The notes below the pieces were generated by a model. That model searched no databases, was not told the origin of the DNA, and saw nothing but the letters and a program-made list of their open reading frames with translations. Made by a program: the position numbers and the translations under genes. Positions 42,161 to 50,622 of a stretch of 54,626 nucleotides of DNA are shown here, in pieces. Positions within the stretch are counted from its first letter, which is position 1; each line of letters begins with the position of its first letter. This DNA is from Halococcus thailandensis JCM 13552 (GTDB lineage Archaea > Halobacteriota > Halobacteria > Halobacteriales > Halococcaceae). The stretch is from NCBI RefSeq assembly GCF_000336715.1, contig NZ_AOMF01000134.1:1-54626 (forward strand), in the 5' to 3' direction.

Positions 42161-43429
42161 TCAGTTCCCGAACGCCGACAGACTGGACTGGACGCCCGCC
42201 GCGAGCGATGACTTCCGGCGGAGGCGCGCAAGCGAGATCGGCAGCTTGGGTTCGAGCTGGCGGAGGGCGTCCCCGAACGATTCGGCCGTGCCCGACTCGC
42301 CGTCGAAGGCGTTTCGTACCGATTCGCGGACCTGCCAGACGCCTGTGGGTCCCCAGTAGTCGGGCGTCACGTGGCGCACGACGAGCACCGATGCCTGCCG
42401 GCCGCGCTCGACGAGCTGTTCGAGCACGCCCAGTCGGGCAGCGTAGTACGCGCCGGCGGTCTCGTCGACGTAGGACGTCCGACCCTCGTGGCCCTCGCGA
42501 TCGGCGGCGAGCACCATCCCTCGCTCGGGGGCGGGGTTCCAGACACTGCCGGGAGCCTTGCACTCGACGAGTTCGAACTCCCACTGGCCGGGTGCGAGCA
42601 GGATCCAGAAGCGATTGCCGAGATATTCGTTGTAGAACAGTTCGGGTTTGTCCACCGCAGTCGCGTTGCGGAGCTGCCCGCGGAGGAACTGCCCCACAGT
42701 GTCGTCGACGGCGGTGATCGACCAGCGCGTGGGGACGAGCCGGCGGTTGTCGCCCTCGCCGAGCGCGCCGGCCGAGAGGATCGTGTTGATGTCGTAGACG
42801 TCGAAGCCGCGGTTGTAGAGGTAGTTCATCGCCCCCTCGGCGCGCCAGTCGTCGTCTTCGAGGGTCTTCTTCACCGGCCGCGGGACGTGTGGATTCTCGG
42901 TCAGCGTCGCGCTCTCGGCCCGTGCGCGCGGCCCGGTCGGCGAGGTGACGTCCTCGGCCGACACGGAGAAATCGACATCGAGCGAACTGTCGAGCCCGAT
43001 CTCCACGTCGACGGGTCTATCGGCGATGGCGACCTCGCGCTGCGTTCCCAGAAAGCCGGTCCAGGCGTCGGCGACGTTCGTCACGCTGGTCGTCTTCGCG
43101 GTGTTCACCAGTCCCGTGCGGTGTTGGAAGACGTCCTCGATCGAGAAGTCGCGATCGTACCAGTGACCACCCGTCTCGAAGTCGGCGGCGCGTTCCTCGT
43201 GGCCCACGGGCGAGAGTACGCCCGTCGAGACGTTCGGGTACGAGGAGCGACCGACGAAGATCGTGGGTGAGGTGCTGCCGAGCAGCGCGTCGTCGGAGAC
43301 CCGCTGCTCGAAGTTCGTCTCGACGTCGTCGAGGTAGTCGGTGATGGCGTAGGACTTCTCGGCCGCCAACTGCCGGCGCTCGGCGCGCTCGTCGCGTTCG
43401 ATCTCCTCGAAATATTCGTCGAGCCGCAT
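42161..43429 (-). CDS. nreA: DNA repair protein NreA with C-terminal PCNA-binding motif
   Basis: The 422-residue protein matches the archaeal Nre family: TSPTIFVGRSSYPNVSTG, LSPVGHEERAADFE, PRPVKKTLEDDDWRAEGAMN, YLGNRFWILLAPGQWEFELV and RHVTPDYWGPTGVWQVRESV. The last residues, QSSLSAFGN, are a PIP-box (QxxL..F), as described for NreA from Haloferax and Archaeoglobus, where the protein acts in repair of mitomycin C damage through PCNA. It has no zinc-finger N-terminus of the NreB kind. It is followed downstream by the CPBP gene. Confidence 0.92.
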   Translation of the reverse strand: MRLDEYFEEIERDERAERRQLAAEKSYAITDYLDDVETNFEQRVSDDALLGSTSPTIFVGRSSYPNVSTGVLSPVGHEERAADFETGGHWYDRDFSIEDVFQHRTGLVNTAKTTSVTNVADAWTGFLGTQREVAIADRPVDVEIGLDSSLDVDFSVSAEDVTSPTGPRARAESATLTENPHVPRPVKKTLEDDDWRAEGAMNYLYNRGFDVYDINTILSAGALGEGDNRRLVPTRWSITAVDDTVGQFLRGQLRNATAVDKPELFYNEYLGNRFWILLAPGQWEFELVECKAPGSVWNPAPERGMVLAADREGHEGRTSYVDETAGAYYAARLGVLEQLVERGRQASVLVVRHVTPDYWGPTGVWQVRESVRNAFDGESGTAESFGDALRQLEPKLPISLARLRRKSSLAAGVQSSLSAFGN

Positions 43430-43488
43430 TACGTAAATCGAGGGCTCTCGGACGCTTCAACCCTCGGATGGGCGAAGACGATCGTTCC

Positions 43489-43685
43489 TCACGCCGTCTT
43501 CGAGTCCTCGTTCAGCCCGAATCCGATAGCGTTCCCGACCGCAGCACCGACGAGCGTGATGACGGTCACCCAGATGGGTTGGTTGTCGTAGAACACGAGC
43601 CAAAAAGGACGAGTCCACCGATAAGCGCGCCGACTAAACCGCCACCGAAGCCCGTCAGCAGTGCTCGTAGCGTCGCTTCGTCCAT
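43489..43685 (-). pseudogene. small glycine-zipper membrane protein with single-base frameshift
   Basis: From the ATG at 43685 the frame reads MDEATLRALLTGFGGGLVGA and on to GGLVLFG, a membrane segment. It then shifts at a run of five A/T pairs (43602-43606). One extra T would restore LVLFWLVFYDNQPIWVTVI, a second membrane segment (LVGAAVGNAIGFGL) and a stop at 43489, about 65 residues in total. Either the gene carries a one-base deletion or the run was miscounted in sequencing. It lies between nreA and tfb on the same strand. Confidence 0.6.
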
Positions 43686-43725
43686 GCGTTCACGATGCGG
43701 GCCCGTGTGAGTATCTGGTTCGGTC

Positions 43726-44691
43726 CTAGCTATGAATGCCCATTGCCTCGATCTGCTCTTGATACCGATTGCGGATCGTTACTTCGGTGACCTGGGCGAC
43801 GTCGGCGACCTCGCGCTGGGTTTTCTTCTCGTTGCAGAGGAGGGAGGCGGCGTAGATCGCCGCGGCGGCGTAGCCGGTCGGCGATTTGCCCGAGAGAAGA
43901 CCCTCGTCGGCGGTCGTCTCGATGATGTCGTTGGCCTTCGCCTGAACCTCCTCCGAGAGGGTGAGCTCCGAACAGAAGCGGGGGACGTATTTTTTGGGGT
44001 CGACCGGGCGCATTTCGAGGGCAAGTTCCTGGGACACGTACCGATACGTCCGACCGATCTCCTTGCGTTCGACGCGCGATACCTCCGAGATCTCCTCCAG
44101 GCTTCGGGGGATGCCTTCCTTCCGACAGGCCGCATACAGCGCCGATGTGGCGACGCCCTCGATCGAGCGCCCGCGGATGAGATCGTCGGCGAGCGAGCGT
44201 CGATAGATGACCGAGGCGACCTCCCGTACCGATCGCGGAACGCCGAGCGCGCTCGCCATCCGGTCGATCTCCGAGAGCGCGAACTGAAGGTTGCGCTCGC
44301 CGGCGTCCTTCGTTCGGATGCGCTCTTGCCACTTGCGCAGGCGATGCATCTGCGAGCGCTTCTTCGAGGAGATCGACCGCCCGTAGGCGTCCTTGTCCTT
44401 CCAGTCGATCGTGGTCGTGAGCCCCTTGTCGTGCATCGTCTGGGTGGTCGGCGCACCCACACGGGATTTCTGCTGGCGTTCGGCGTGGTTGAACGCCCGC
44501 CACTCCGGGCCGGGATCGATGTTCTCCTCCTCGACGACCAGCCCGCAGTCCTCACAGACCAGCTCGCCACGGTCGGTGCTCTTGGCGAGATTGTCCGAAT
44601 CACACTCCGGACAGCGACGTAACCCCTCGTTTTCGTCGTCCACCTGCTCCGGTTCGGCCTGACGCTCCCGCTGACGAGTGGACCGTGTCAT
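43726..44691 (-). CDS. tfb: transcription initiation factor TFB (TFIIB)
   Basis: TFB bridges TBP bound to the TATA box and RNA polymerase. The 321-residue protein has a zinc ribbon, [20 protein letters not shown] with CEDCG. A B-reader follows ([20 protein letters not shown]), then two cyclin repeats ([20 protein letters not shown]; then [19 protein letters not shown]). The recognition helix is [24 protein letters not shown] is centred 33 bases before the ATG. Gene order tfb, rnhA, DUF7108-type, padR, ppa resembles the Halobacterium tfbG neighbourhood as I recall it. Haloarchaea have many TFB paralogues, so the subtype is not certain. Confidence 0.94.
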   Translation of the reverse strand: MTRSTRQRERQAEPEQVDDENEGLRRCPECDSDNLAKSTDRGELVCEDCGLVVEEENIDPGPEWRAFNHAERQQKSRVGAPTTQTMHDKGLTTTIDWKDKDAYGRSISSKKRSQMHRLRKWQERIRTKDAGERNLQFALSEIDRMASALGVPRSVREVASVIYRRSLADDLIRGRSIEGVATSALYAACRKEGIPRSLEEISEVSRVERKEIGRTYRYVSQELALEMRPVDPKKYVPRFCSELTLSEEVQAKANDIIETTADEGLLSGKSPTGYAAAAIYAASLLCNEKKTQREVADVAQVTEVTIRNRYQEQIEAMGIHS

Positions 44692-44842
44692 TGCACTTTT
44701 ATAGTAGTATCCTCAGAGCGTATAAACTCTTGGGGGCGAATGGCCGATATTCGACCCATCGGGTTGCCGCCGCTCGTCGAGTGTGCGTTCTCGACAGTAT
44801 CGTATCGCAACCGCTATGCGACCGCTACGGCGAGTGTCGGCA

Positions 44843-45433
44843 ATGCCGGTCATCGAGTGTGACGTCGATCAGGCCCGCGAGCGCCTCGAATCAGCCGGGG
44901 TCACGATCGAACCGGGCAACACCGATCACGAGCGCTGGCGAGCGGTCGATGCGGAGGCGACTGCCGTCGCCTACGACGGTAAGGTCGTGATTCAGGGCGC
45001 AACACCGGCCCGTCTCGAAGGACTACTCCGAGAGGAAGGCGGGCGCGCACACTGCTATTTCGACGGCGCATCGCGTGGCAACCCCGGTCCGGCGGCCATC
45101 GGCTGGGTGATCGTCGACAGCAGTGGCATCGTCGCCGAGGGCGGCGAGCGCGTCGGCGAGACGACCAACAACCGTGCCGAGTACGACGCGCTCACTCGGG
45201 TGCTCGAACGCGCCGCCGACTACGGGTTCGACACTGTCGAACTCCGTGGCGACTCACAGCTCGTCGTCGAGCAGGTCCGGGGCGCGTGGCAGACCAACGA
45301 CCCCGAACTGCGCGAGCGCCGGGTGCGGGTGCGCGAGTTGCTCGAACGGTTCGACGACTGGTCGATCGAGCACGTCCCGCGCGAGGCGAACGAACGGGCC
45401 GACGCCCGCGCGAACGAGGCCTTCGATGAGTGA
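44843..45433 (+). CDS. rnhA: ribonuclease HI
   Basis: The enzyme cuts the RNA strand of RNA-DNA hybrids. The 196-residue protein has an N-terminal extension of about 65 residues (VIECDVDQARERLESAGVTI) typical of haloarchaeal forms. The RNase H core follows: CYFDGASRGNPGPAAIGWVI (first Asp), TTNNRAEYDALTRVLE (Glu), LRGDSQLVVEQVRG (Asp) and ERADARANEA (last Asp). The ATG at 44843 is used; an in-frame upstream start lies far from homologous sequence. The next gene overlaps its end by eight bases. Confidence 0.93.
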   Translation: MPVIECDVDQARERLESAGVTIEPGNTDHERWRAVDAEATAVAYDGKVVIQGATPARLEGLLREEGGRAHCYFDGASRGNPGPAAIGWVIVDSSGIVAEGGERVGETTNNRAEYDALTRVLERAADYGFDTVELRGDSQLVVEQVRGAWQTNDPELRERRVRVRELLERFDDWSIEHVPREANERADARANEAFDE

Positions 45434-45974
45434 GCTTCCGGAAGGAGTCGTCGACGAGGCCGAACGACTCACACGGCTGGCACGTACCGTCACCGACGAG
45501 GACGAGCGCGAGGCCTACCGCGAGCGTCGCCACGAGCTGCTCGCCGAGCACGACTTTCGGGTGCGCGTCCGCGAGACCGACGACACGCTCGTCTGTCACC
45601 CCGACGAGTGGCTCGTCGACGGCGAGGTTCGCCCGGAGCGCATCGACGACACCGATCGGGCCGTCGAGCGCTCGCTGTCGGGAGCCGGCGACCCCGACGA
45701 CTGGGAGCAGGTTGCGGCGCACAACGATGCGGTCGTCGAGGCGGTCGCCGCACACGGGACGGTCCACGGCGCGAACGCACGGGCCTTCGCCGATTTCATG
45801 AGCAACCACTACGCGCGCCCGGTCGAATCGGCGACCGAAGCCGAGCGTCGGGAGTTCCGGACCGACTATTTCGTCCGTAACGCGTGGCCGACCGACGAGC
45901 AACGCGCAGCCATCGAGGAATCGCTATCGCTCGTCTTCGCTGAAGCCGACGCTATCGACAGTATGAACGAATAA
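45426..45974 (+). CDS. DUF7108-type protein of the rnhA operon
   Basis: The 182-residue acidic, helical protein starts inside the last codons of rnhA (8-base overlap), so the two are translationally coupled. Segments DEAERLTRLARTVTDEDERE, TLVCHPDEWLVDGEVRPERI, NARAFADFMSNHYARPVESA and FRTDYFVRNAWPTDEQRAAI are recognisable in haloarchaeal proteins annotated as rnhA operon proteins. No catalytic motif is apparent. It may assist RNase HI, but this is inferred only from the coupling. Confidence 0.8.
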   Translation: MSELPEGVVDEAERLTRLARTVTDEDEREAYRERRHELLAEHDFRVRVRETDDTLVCHPDEWLVDGEVRPERIDDTDRAVERSLSGAGDPDDWEQVAAHNDAVVEAVAAHGTVHGANARAFADFMSNHYARPVESATEAERREFRTDYFVRNAWPTDEQRAAIEESLSLVFAEADAIDSMNE

Positions 45975-45990
45975 AACCGCGCGAGCGGTG

Positions 45991-46341
45991 TTAGTTGTCG
46001 ATGAGGTCGCGGACGGTCTCGGCGCGTTCCTCGTCGGTGACGAACTTGTCGAGTGTCCAGTCGAGCTGATCGATGACCGCCTCGTAGCCATCGTCGGTGA
46101 GGGCGTAGTCGTTCGTGCGCTTGTCCCGCTCGGATTTCTCGACCAGATCCATCTCCACGAGATCGTCGAGGTTCGGGTAGAGTCGGCCGTGGTTGACCTC
46201 CGAGTCGTAGTACGATTCGAGCTGGCGTTTGATCGCGAGCCCGTACATCGGCTCGTCCGACAGGATGGCGAGGATGTTCTGTTGGAACGCCGTGAGATCG
46301 CGGGCGATACCACTGTCCTGGACCGCTTGTGCCTCTGGCAT
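45991..46341 (-). CDS. PadR-family transcriptional regulator, RosR-like
   Basis: The 116-residue protein is a PadR winged helix: ARDLTAFQQNILAILSDEPM, YGLAIKRQLESYYDSEVNHG, RLYPNLDDLVEMDLVEKSE and NDYALTDDGYEAVID, then a dimerisation helix. It closely resembles, as I recall it, RosR of Halobacterium, which controls the response to reactive oxygen species and lies in the same gene order. TTAAATAT is centred 25 bases before the ATG at 46341, giving a leaderless start. Longer in-frame starts are upstream of the TATA box and rejected. It is divergent from ppa. Confidence 0.88.
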   Translation of the reverse strand: MPEAQAVQDSGIARDLTAFQQNILAILSDEPMYGLAIKRQLESYYDSEVNHGRLYPNLDDLVEMDLVEKSERDKRTNDYALTDDGYEAVIDQLDWTLDKFVTDEERAETVRDLIDN

Positions 46342-46362
46342 CAGCAGGAAGATGTCATCCAC

Positions 46363-46370
46363 ATATTTAA
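46363..46370 (-). promoter_or_regulatory. TATA box of the padR-like gene
   Basis: TTAAATAT on the minus strand is centred 25 bases before the ATG at 46341. Confidence 0.55.
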
Positions 46371-46386
46371 TCCTTCGCAACCATAA

Positions 46387-46442
46387 CGGACGTTGTCCGA
46401 AATAAGGGACATGACTGGAATAAATGGGTGGTACCATTCATT
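46387..46442. promoter_or_regulatory. two inverted repeats between padR and ppa
   Basis: CGGACGTTGTCCG (46387-46399) is a perfect 5-3-5 repeat. AATGGGTGGTACCATTCATT (46423-46442) is a 20-base palindrome with 16 symmetric positions centred on TGGTACCA. Both lie upstream of the PadR gene's TATA box and before ppa, so they could be operators for the regulator itself or for ppa. Confidence 0.4.
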
Positions 46443-46522
46443 AATACTACCGTCTAACCGTCGGTCGGCGCGGGCGATGCGATAGAAAACGCTTTTTCGT
46501 CGCCTCGTCGGACGAGGGGGTG

Positions 46523-47056
46523 ATGACGAATCTCTGGGAAGACCTCGAAACCGGCCCGAACGCGCCCGAAACGATCCACGCCGTCGTCGAGTGTCTCAAG
46601 GGCGAGCGCAACAAGTACGAGTACGACAAGGACGTCCCCGGTGTCGTTCTCGATCGTGTGCTCCACTCGAACGTCCACTATCCCAACGACTACGGCTTCA
46701 TCCCGCAGTCGTACTACGACGACGAGGACCCCTTCGACGTGATGGTGCTCGTCGAGGACGCGACCTTCCCCGGCTGCATCATCGAGGCCCGTCCCGTCGC
46801 GCTAATGCGCATGGACGACGACGGCGAACAGGACGACAAGGTGATCGCCGTCCCGGCCGAGGACCCTCGATTCGACCATATCGAAGACCTCGACGACATC
46901 CCCCAGCAGGAACTCGACGAGATCGACGAGTTCTTCGAGACCTACAAGAACCTCGAAGCCGGCAAGGAAGTCGAGACGCAGGGTTGGGAGGACCGACAGA
47001 CCGCCTACGACGCCATCGAACACGCTCAGGATCTCTACGACGAGCAGTTCGCCTGA
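46523..47056 (+). CDS. ppa: inorganic pyrophosphatase, family I
   Basis: The enzyme hydrolyses pyrophosphate and so drives biosynthesis. The 177-residue protein has the family I signatures: LKGERNKYEYDKDVPGVVLD, VHYPNDYGFIPQSYYDDEDP, the metal-binding DPFDVMVLVE, and VIAVPAEDPRFDHIEDLDDI. Length and motif spacing are normal. The ATG at 46523 directly follows a GTG that could also serve. It is divergent from the PadR regulator gene across 181 bases. Confidence 0.95.
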   Translation: MTNLWEDLETGPNAPETIHAVVECLKGERNKYEYDKDVPGVVLDRVLHSNVHYPNDYGFIPQSYYDDEDPFDVMVLVEDATFPGCIIEARPVALMRMDDDGEQDDKVIAVPAEDPRFDHIEDLDDIPQQELDEIDEFFETYKNLEAGKEVETQGWEDRQTAYDAIEHAQDLYDEQFA

Positions 47057-47161
47057 GTCGTTTCGGCCAACTAGCTGCGCTCGTCTCGGCACATAGTAGG
47101 ATATCAATGACATGATTGTCCGAGCGAACGGTTTTTGACTCCACTGGCCCCACTATTCCTG

Positions 47162-47860
47162 ATGGTCCCGCCATCGCAGTCCGCAGTGGGCTTGCGTGTG
47201 ACTCTCGATATCTGGCACCCCGACTGCTGGACACTCGCGGTGACCGAAGACAGGGATGGCGGCCTGCTCGGTCATGGCGTCTATTCTATCGACGGGGCTG
47301 CCACCGGTCGGTTTACGGTTTACGGCGAGACGACCGATGCGGTCGAACGGCTCATCGCCGCCATCCAGGACTCGCCGCTCACCGACTCGGTTTGGGAAAC
47401 CGACCCTCTCCACACCACGGGTGAGACGGTTCCCGGAAGCGCGTCCCGTGCGATCGTCGTCCGCTATGCGATCGAGAACTCGATCAACGATGCGCTCGTC
47501 TCACGCGGCTTCATTCCGGACGAACCGGTCAGAATGTGTGGGGGACGGGAGTATTGGACTGTCATCGCTGAGACAGACCGTGAGACACTTGGCGAGCGCC
47601 TCGATGCTGTCCGCGCGGAGAAAGATGCCGAAATCCGTATCGAAGACATCGCGATCCCACACGGTGGATCCGGCGTTCTCCCGACAGCAGACCTCTCAGG
47701 ACGCCAGCGAGAGGTCTTCGATCTCGCTCGTCGCCGGAACTACTACGCGTGGCCCCGAGAAGTGAGTGCTACCGAGCTGGCCGAAGAACTCGACGTTGCG
47801 AAGGCTACTCTCCTCGAACACCTCCGGAAAGCCGAGGCCAAACTCCTCGGCCACGAGTGA
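47162..47860 (+). CDS. Bat-type (HTH_10) transcriptional regulator
   Basis: The 232-residue protein has an N-terminal domain of about 170 residues (GLRVTLDIWHPDCWTLAVTE) and the C-terminal HTH_10 module of bacterio-opsin-activator-like proteins: LSGRQREVFDLARRRNYYAW, PREVSATELAEELDV and LLEHLRKAEAKLL. No PAS or GAF domain is evident; the N-terminal part may sense a small ligand. It precedes the permease/peptidase pair by 86 bases on the same strand and is a candidate regulator of it. The ATG at 47162 is preferred to one at 47135. Confidence 0.83.
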   Translation: MVPPSQSAVGLRVTLDIWHPDCWTLAVTEDRDGGLLGHGVYSIDGAATGRFTVYGETTDAVERLIAAIQDSPLTDSVWETDPLHTTGETVPGSASRAIVVRYAIENSINDALVSRGFIPDEPVRMCGGREYWTVIAETDRETLGERLDAVRAEKDAEIRIEDIAIPHGGSGVLPTADLSGRQREVFDLARRRNYYAWPREVSATELAEELDVAKATLLEHLRKAEAKLLGHE

Positions 47861-47917
47861 GCCCGATCGGAGTGATGGGCTCGCTGGCGGGTAACCCCGT
47901 TCATGCTAGGGAGGTGG

Positions 47918-47946
47918 CTTATTGGTTCGCTATAGCATGATAGCAT
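47918..47946 (+). promoter_or_regulatory. promoter of the permease-peptidase operon
   Basis: GGCTTATTGG is centred about 25 bases before the ATG at 47947. Between them GCTATAGC (a palindrome) and ATAGCATG/ATAGCATA (a direct repeat) could be a regulator site overlapping the transcription start. Confidence 0.45.
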
Positions 47947-49365
47947 ATGACACAATCGAGCGAGAAAGACGACCGTAGTCTCGCACGCGATATCGGCCCG
48001 TATGGAGCAATGAGCACCGTCATCGGCGGAACGCTCGGGGCGGGGCTGTTCGTCACGCTCGGAACCGCGAGTTCTACGACCGGCCCAAGCGTGATCCTCG
48101 TGGTGTTGCTCGCGGGCGCGGTTGCAACAGCTGTCGCCATCAACTACAGCTGGATGTCGACGATCTTTCCCGCCGCAGCGGGGTCGTACTCGTACGTCTC
48201 GCGCACGTTCAACAGCCGTCTACCCGGATTTATCGTCACATGGTCGAAATGGCTCGGCTATATGGCCGCCGACGCGAGTCTCGCCATCGGCTTCGGGAGC
48301 TACCTTCAGGTGTTCTTTCCCGACCTCGTCGCGGGTCGGACTGGGATCGCCCTCGCCGGTTTCGGGGTTCTCACCGTCCTCTTTTTGATCAATCTCGTCG
48401 GAACGCGCGGGTATAGCATCGCTCAAAGCGCCATTCTCGGGGTGCTCGTCCTTGCGATCCTCGTGCTCGTTCTCCCCGGATCACTCTCCATCGACACCGC
48501 GAACTATCGGCCGTTTTTCACTGGGGGATCGAGCGGTTTCCTCGCCGCTGCCGCGCCGCTGTTCTATGCCTACATCGGTATTGCCGTCGCGGGCCAGATG
48601 GGTGCTGAGGTGAAAAACCCCGGTCGGAACCTCCCGCTGGCGATGATCGGCGGGACGATCATCCTCACCCTGCTGTACATGTGGACCGCAGCGGTGATCT
48701 ACGGCGTGGTCGGCGACTACACCGTCCTCGCCAACTCGGCGCGCCCGCTCGCCACCGCCGCCGAGACGTTCCTCGGGACGGACGCGACCGCCATCGTTGC
48801 ATTTGGCGGCCTACTCGCCACTGCATCGAGCGTGAACGCGGTGATGGCGGCGGCCATCAAGATGCCCTATTCGTGGTCGTGGGACGAGATCTTCCCACAG
48901 CGATTCTCGGTGGTGAGCGAGCGGTTCGGCTCACCCCACTGGTCGTTGCTCACGCTGTACGTGGTCTCCTCGGCACTGACGTTCTACGCCACGGGATTGA
49001 ATCAGGTGATCGTGATCGCCACTTTCAGCTACCTCATCGCGTACTTCGCGGTCTCGGTGTCGTTGCTCTACGCCCAGTACGCTAGGCCCGATATCGTCGC
49101 ACAGGCCGACTTCAACTCCCGCGCCGGTCTCCTCGTTTCGGGCCTCGTCGGCGCGATCGGCGCGTTCGTGTTGCTCACCCAGGCCTACCAGGGCACCCTC
49201 ACGGTCTACGTTCCGTGGGTAATTATCGGTTTCATCGTGTTCGGCATCTACTGGTATCGTGGCCAGCAGTCCGGCACCGACGTCGAATCGATCCTCGACA
49301 CGCTGCCGGGTGTCCCCTCTGCCGAATATGATCCCGATATTCAGGAGACCACCGCCGATGACTGA
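47947..49365 (+). CDS. APC-superfamily amino-acid permease
   Basis: The 472-residue protein has about 12 membrane segments. The first carries the APC substrate-binding kink: GPYGAMSTVIGGTLGAGLFV. INYSWMSTIFPAAAGSYSYV and GQMGAEVKNPGRNLPLAMIG also match the amino-acid/polyamine family. A cytoplasmic C-terminus of about 30 residues ends DIQETTADD. The following M20 peptidase gene overlaps it by eight bases, so uptake and hydrolysis of the substrate are probably linked. The substrate may be an N-acyl or dipeptide-like amino acid, which is inference. Confidence 0.88.
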   Translation: MTQSSEKDDRSLARDIGPYGAMSTVIGGTLGAGLFVTLGTASSTTGPSVILVVLLAGAVATAVAINYSWMSTIFPAAAGSYSYVSRTFNSRLPGFIVTWSKWLGYMAADASLAIGFGSYLQVFFPDLVAGRTGIALAGFGVLTVLFLINLVGTRGYSIAQSAILGVLVLAILVLVLPGSLSIDTANYRPFFTGGSSGFLAAAAPLFYAYIGIAVAGQMGAEVKNPGRNLPLAMIGGTIILTLLYMWTAAVIYGVVGDYTVLANSARPLATAAETFLGTDATAIVAFGGLLATASSVNAVMAAAIKMPYSWSWDEIFPQRFSVVSERFGSPHWSLLTLYVVSSALTFYATGLNQVIVIATFSYLIAYFAVSVSLLYAQYARPDIVAQADFNSRAGLLVSGLVGAIGAFVLLTQAYQGTLTVYVPWVIIGFIVFGIYWYRGQQSGTDVESILDTLPGVPSAEYDPDIQETTADD

Positions 49366-50611
49366 CGATCCCGCCGATATGCTCGACACTGCAACGGTCG
49401 ACCCAGGCAGGCTCGCAGAGCGAATCGATCACGACGAAACCATCGACCTCCTCCAGGAGCTCGTCCGTATCCGCAGTCCGTACTTCGAGGAGGAAGCGAT
49501 CGCCGAGTTCGTCTACGATTGGCTCGATTCACGAGGGCACGATCCAGAGTACCATCCAGTGAGCGAACCCGATATCACGGAGTTCGAGGGCAACAACGTC
49601 CTCGCCCGACTGGAAGGCTCCGACCCGGAGGCTCCAACGCTGCTGTTGAACGCCCACATGGACACCGTCGAGATCGTCGAGGCGTGGGACGAGGATCCGC
49701 TCTCGGGACGGATCGAGGACGGCAAACTCTACGGTCAGGGGGCCTGTGACATGAAGGGCGGTCTCGCGGGCATCATGGTCGCGTTCGACGGGCTCGCTGC
49801 GGCAGACGTGGATCTCGCGGGTGATCTTCTCTTCAGCGCGGTCGTCGACGAGGAGGGTCCCTACGGACTGGGTGCAAATCAACTCATTCGTGACGGAATC
49901 ACCGACGAGTGTGACGCCGCGATCGTCACCGAACCCGGCCCGATTCTCGCCCAGACGACGATCGAGAACCCCGCCCTGCTGCTCGGCGCTCGCGGGCGAT
50001 TTCTCTACGACATCACCGTGACTGGCGAGGCTGCACACGGCTCACAGCCACAGAAGGGTACGAACGCCGTGGTCGATGCGGGACGGTTGGCCGATGCGTT
50101 CGCGGCAATGGACGTCGGCACACACGAAAAACTCGGCGACGGCTCCGTCTGTCCGATCGAAATCGAGGGTGGCGGTGAGACACTTTCTGTACCGGAATCG
50201 TGCCGTCTGCTTGTCGATCGCCACGTCGTCGTCGGCGAGACGGAAGACGTCGTCCGAGCGGACGCAGAACGCGTCGTCGCGGATCTCGACCTCGACTCCG
50301 ACGTACAGATCGACTTTCGGGAAGCACCCGCTCCGGACGTTCACTACGGTCCCTACGTCACCGACGTCGACGACTCGCTCGTGGACGCACTGTCGAGTGG
50401 TGTCGAAACGATCACCGACGACGAACCAGCCATCGGCTACTTTTCGAGCGTCGGTGACTTCAATTACTTCGGCCACCGTGCCGGTCTGCCGACCGTTATC
50501 GTCGGTCCCGACGGCGAGAACATCCATGGCGCCGGCGAATTCGTTCACACCGACGACGTGGTCGACGTGGCTCGTATCGTCGCCGCTGGCTGTGTCTCCC
50601 TGCTTGGCTGA
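49358..50611 (+). CDS. M20-family metallopeptidase/deacylase (ArgE/DapE type)
   Basis: The 417-residue protein has the di-zinc M20 motifs: LLLNAHMDTVEIVEAW (His and bridging region Asp), YGQGACDMKGGLAGI (bridging Asp), VVDEEGPYGLGANQ (general-base Glu and ligand), GEAAHGSQPQKGTNAV in the dimerisation lid, and NIHGAGEFVHTDDV (last His). The family cleaves N-acetylornithine, succinyl-diaminopimelate or dipeptides. The ATG overlaps the permease stop by eight bases. Its partner permease suggests catabolism or salvage of an imported amide. Confidence 0.9.
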   Translation: MTDDPADMLDTATVDPGRLAERIDHDETIDLLQELVRIRSPYFEEEAIAEFVYDWLDSRGHDPEYHPVSEPDITEFEGNNVLARLEGSDPEAPTLLLNAHMDTVEIVEAWDEDPLSGRIEDGKLYGQGACDMKGGLAGIMVAFDGLAAADVDLAGDLLFSAVVDEEGPYGLGANQLIRDGITDECDAAIVTEPGPILAQTTIENPALLLGARGRFLYDITVTGEAAHGSQPQKGTNAVVDAGRLADAFAAMDVGTHEKLGDGSVCPIEIEGGGETLSVPESCRLLVDRHVVVGETEDVVRADAERVVADLDLDSDVQIDFREAPAPDVHYGPYVTDVDDSLVDALSSGVETITDDEPAIGYFSSVGDFNYFGHRAGLPTVIVGPDGENIHGAGEFVHTDDVVDVARIVAAGCVSLLG

Positions 50612-50622
50612 ATGCTACTGTG

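Noticed and set aside
41365-42231. 288-residue version of the second CPBP protein
   Set aside because: The first 37 residues are Arg/Ser-rich and overlap the end of nreA; the ATG at 42120 gives a normal N-terminal membrane segment.
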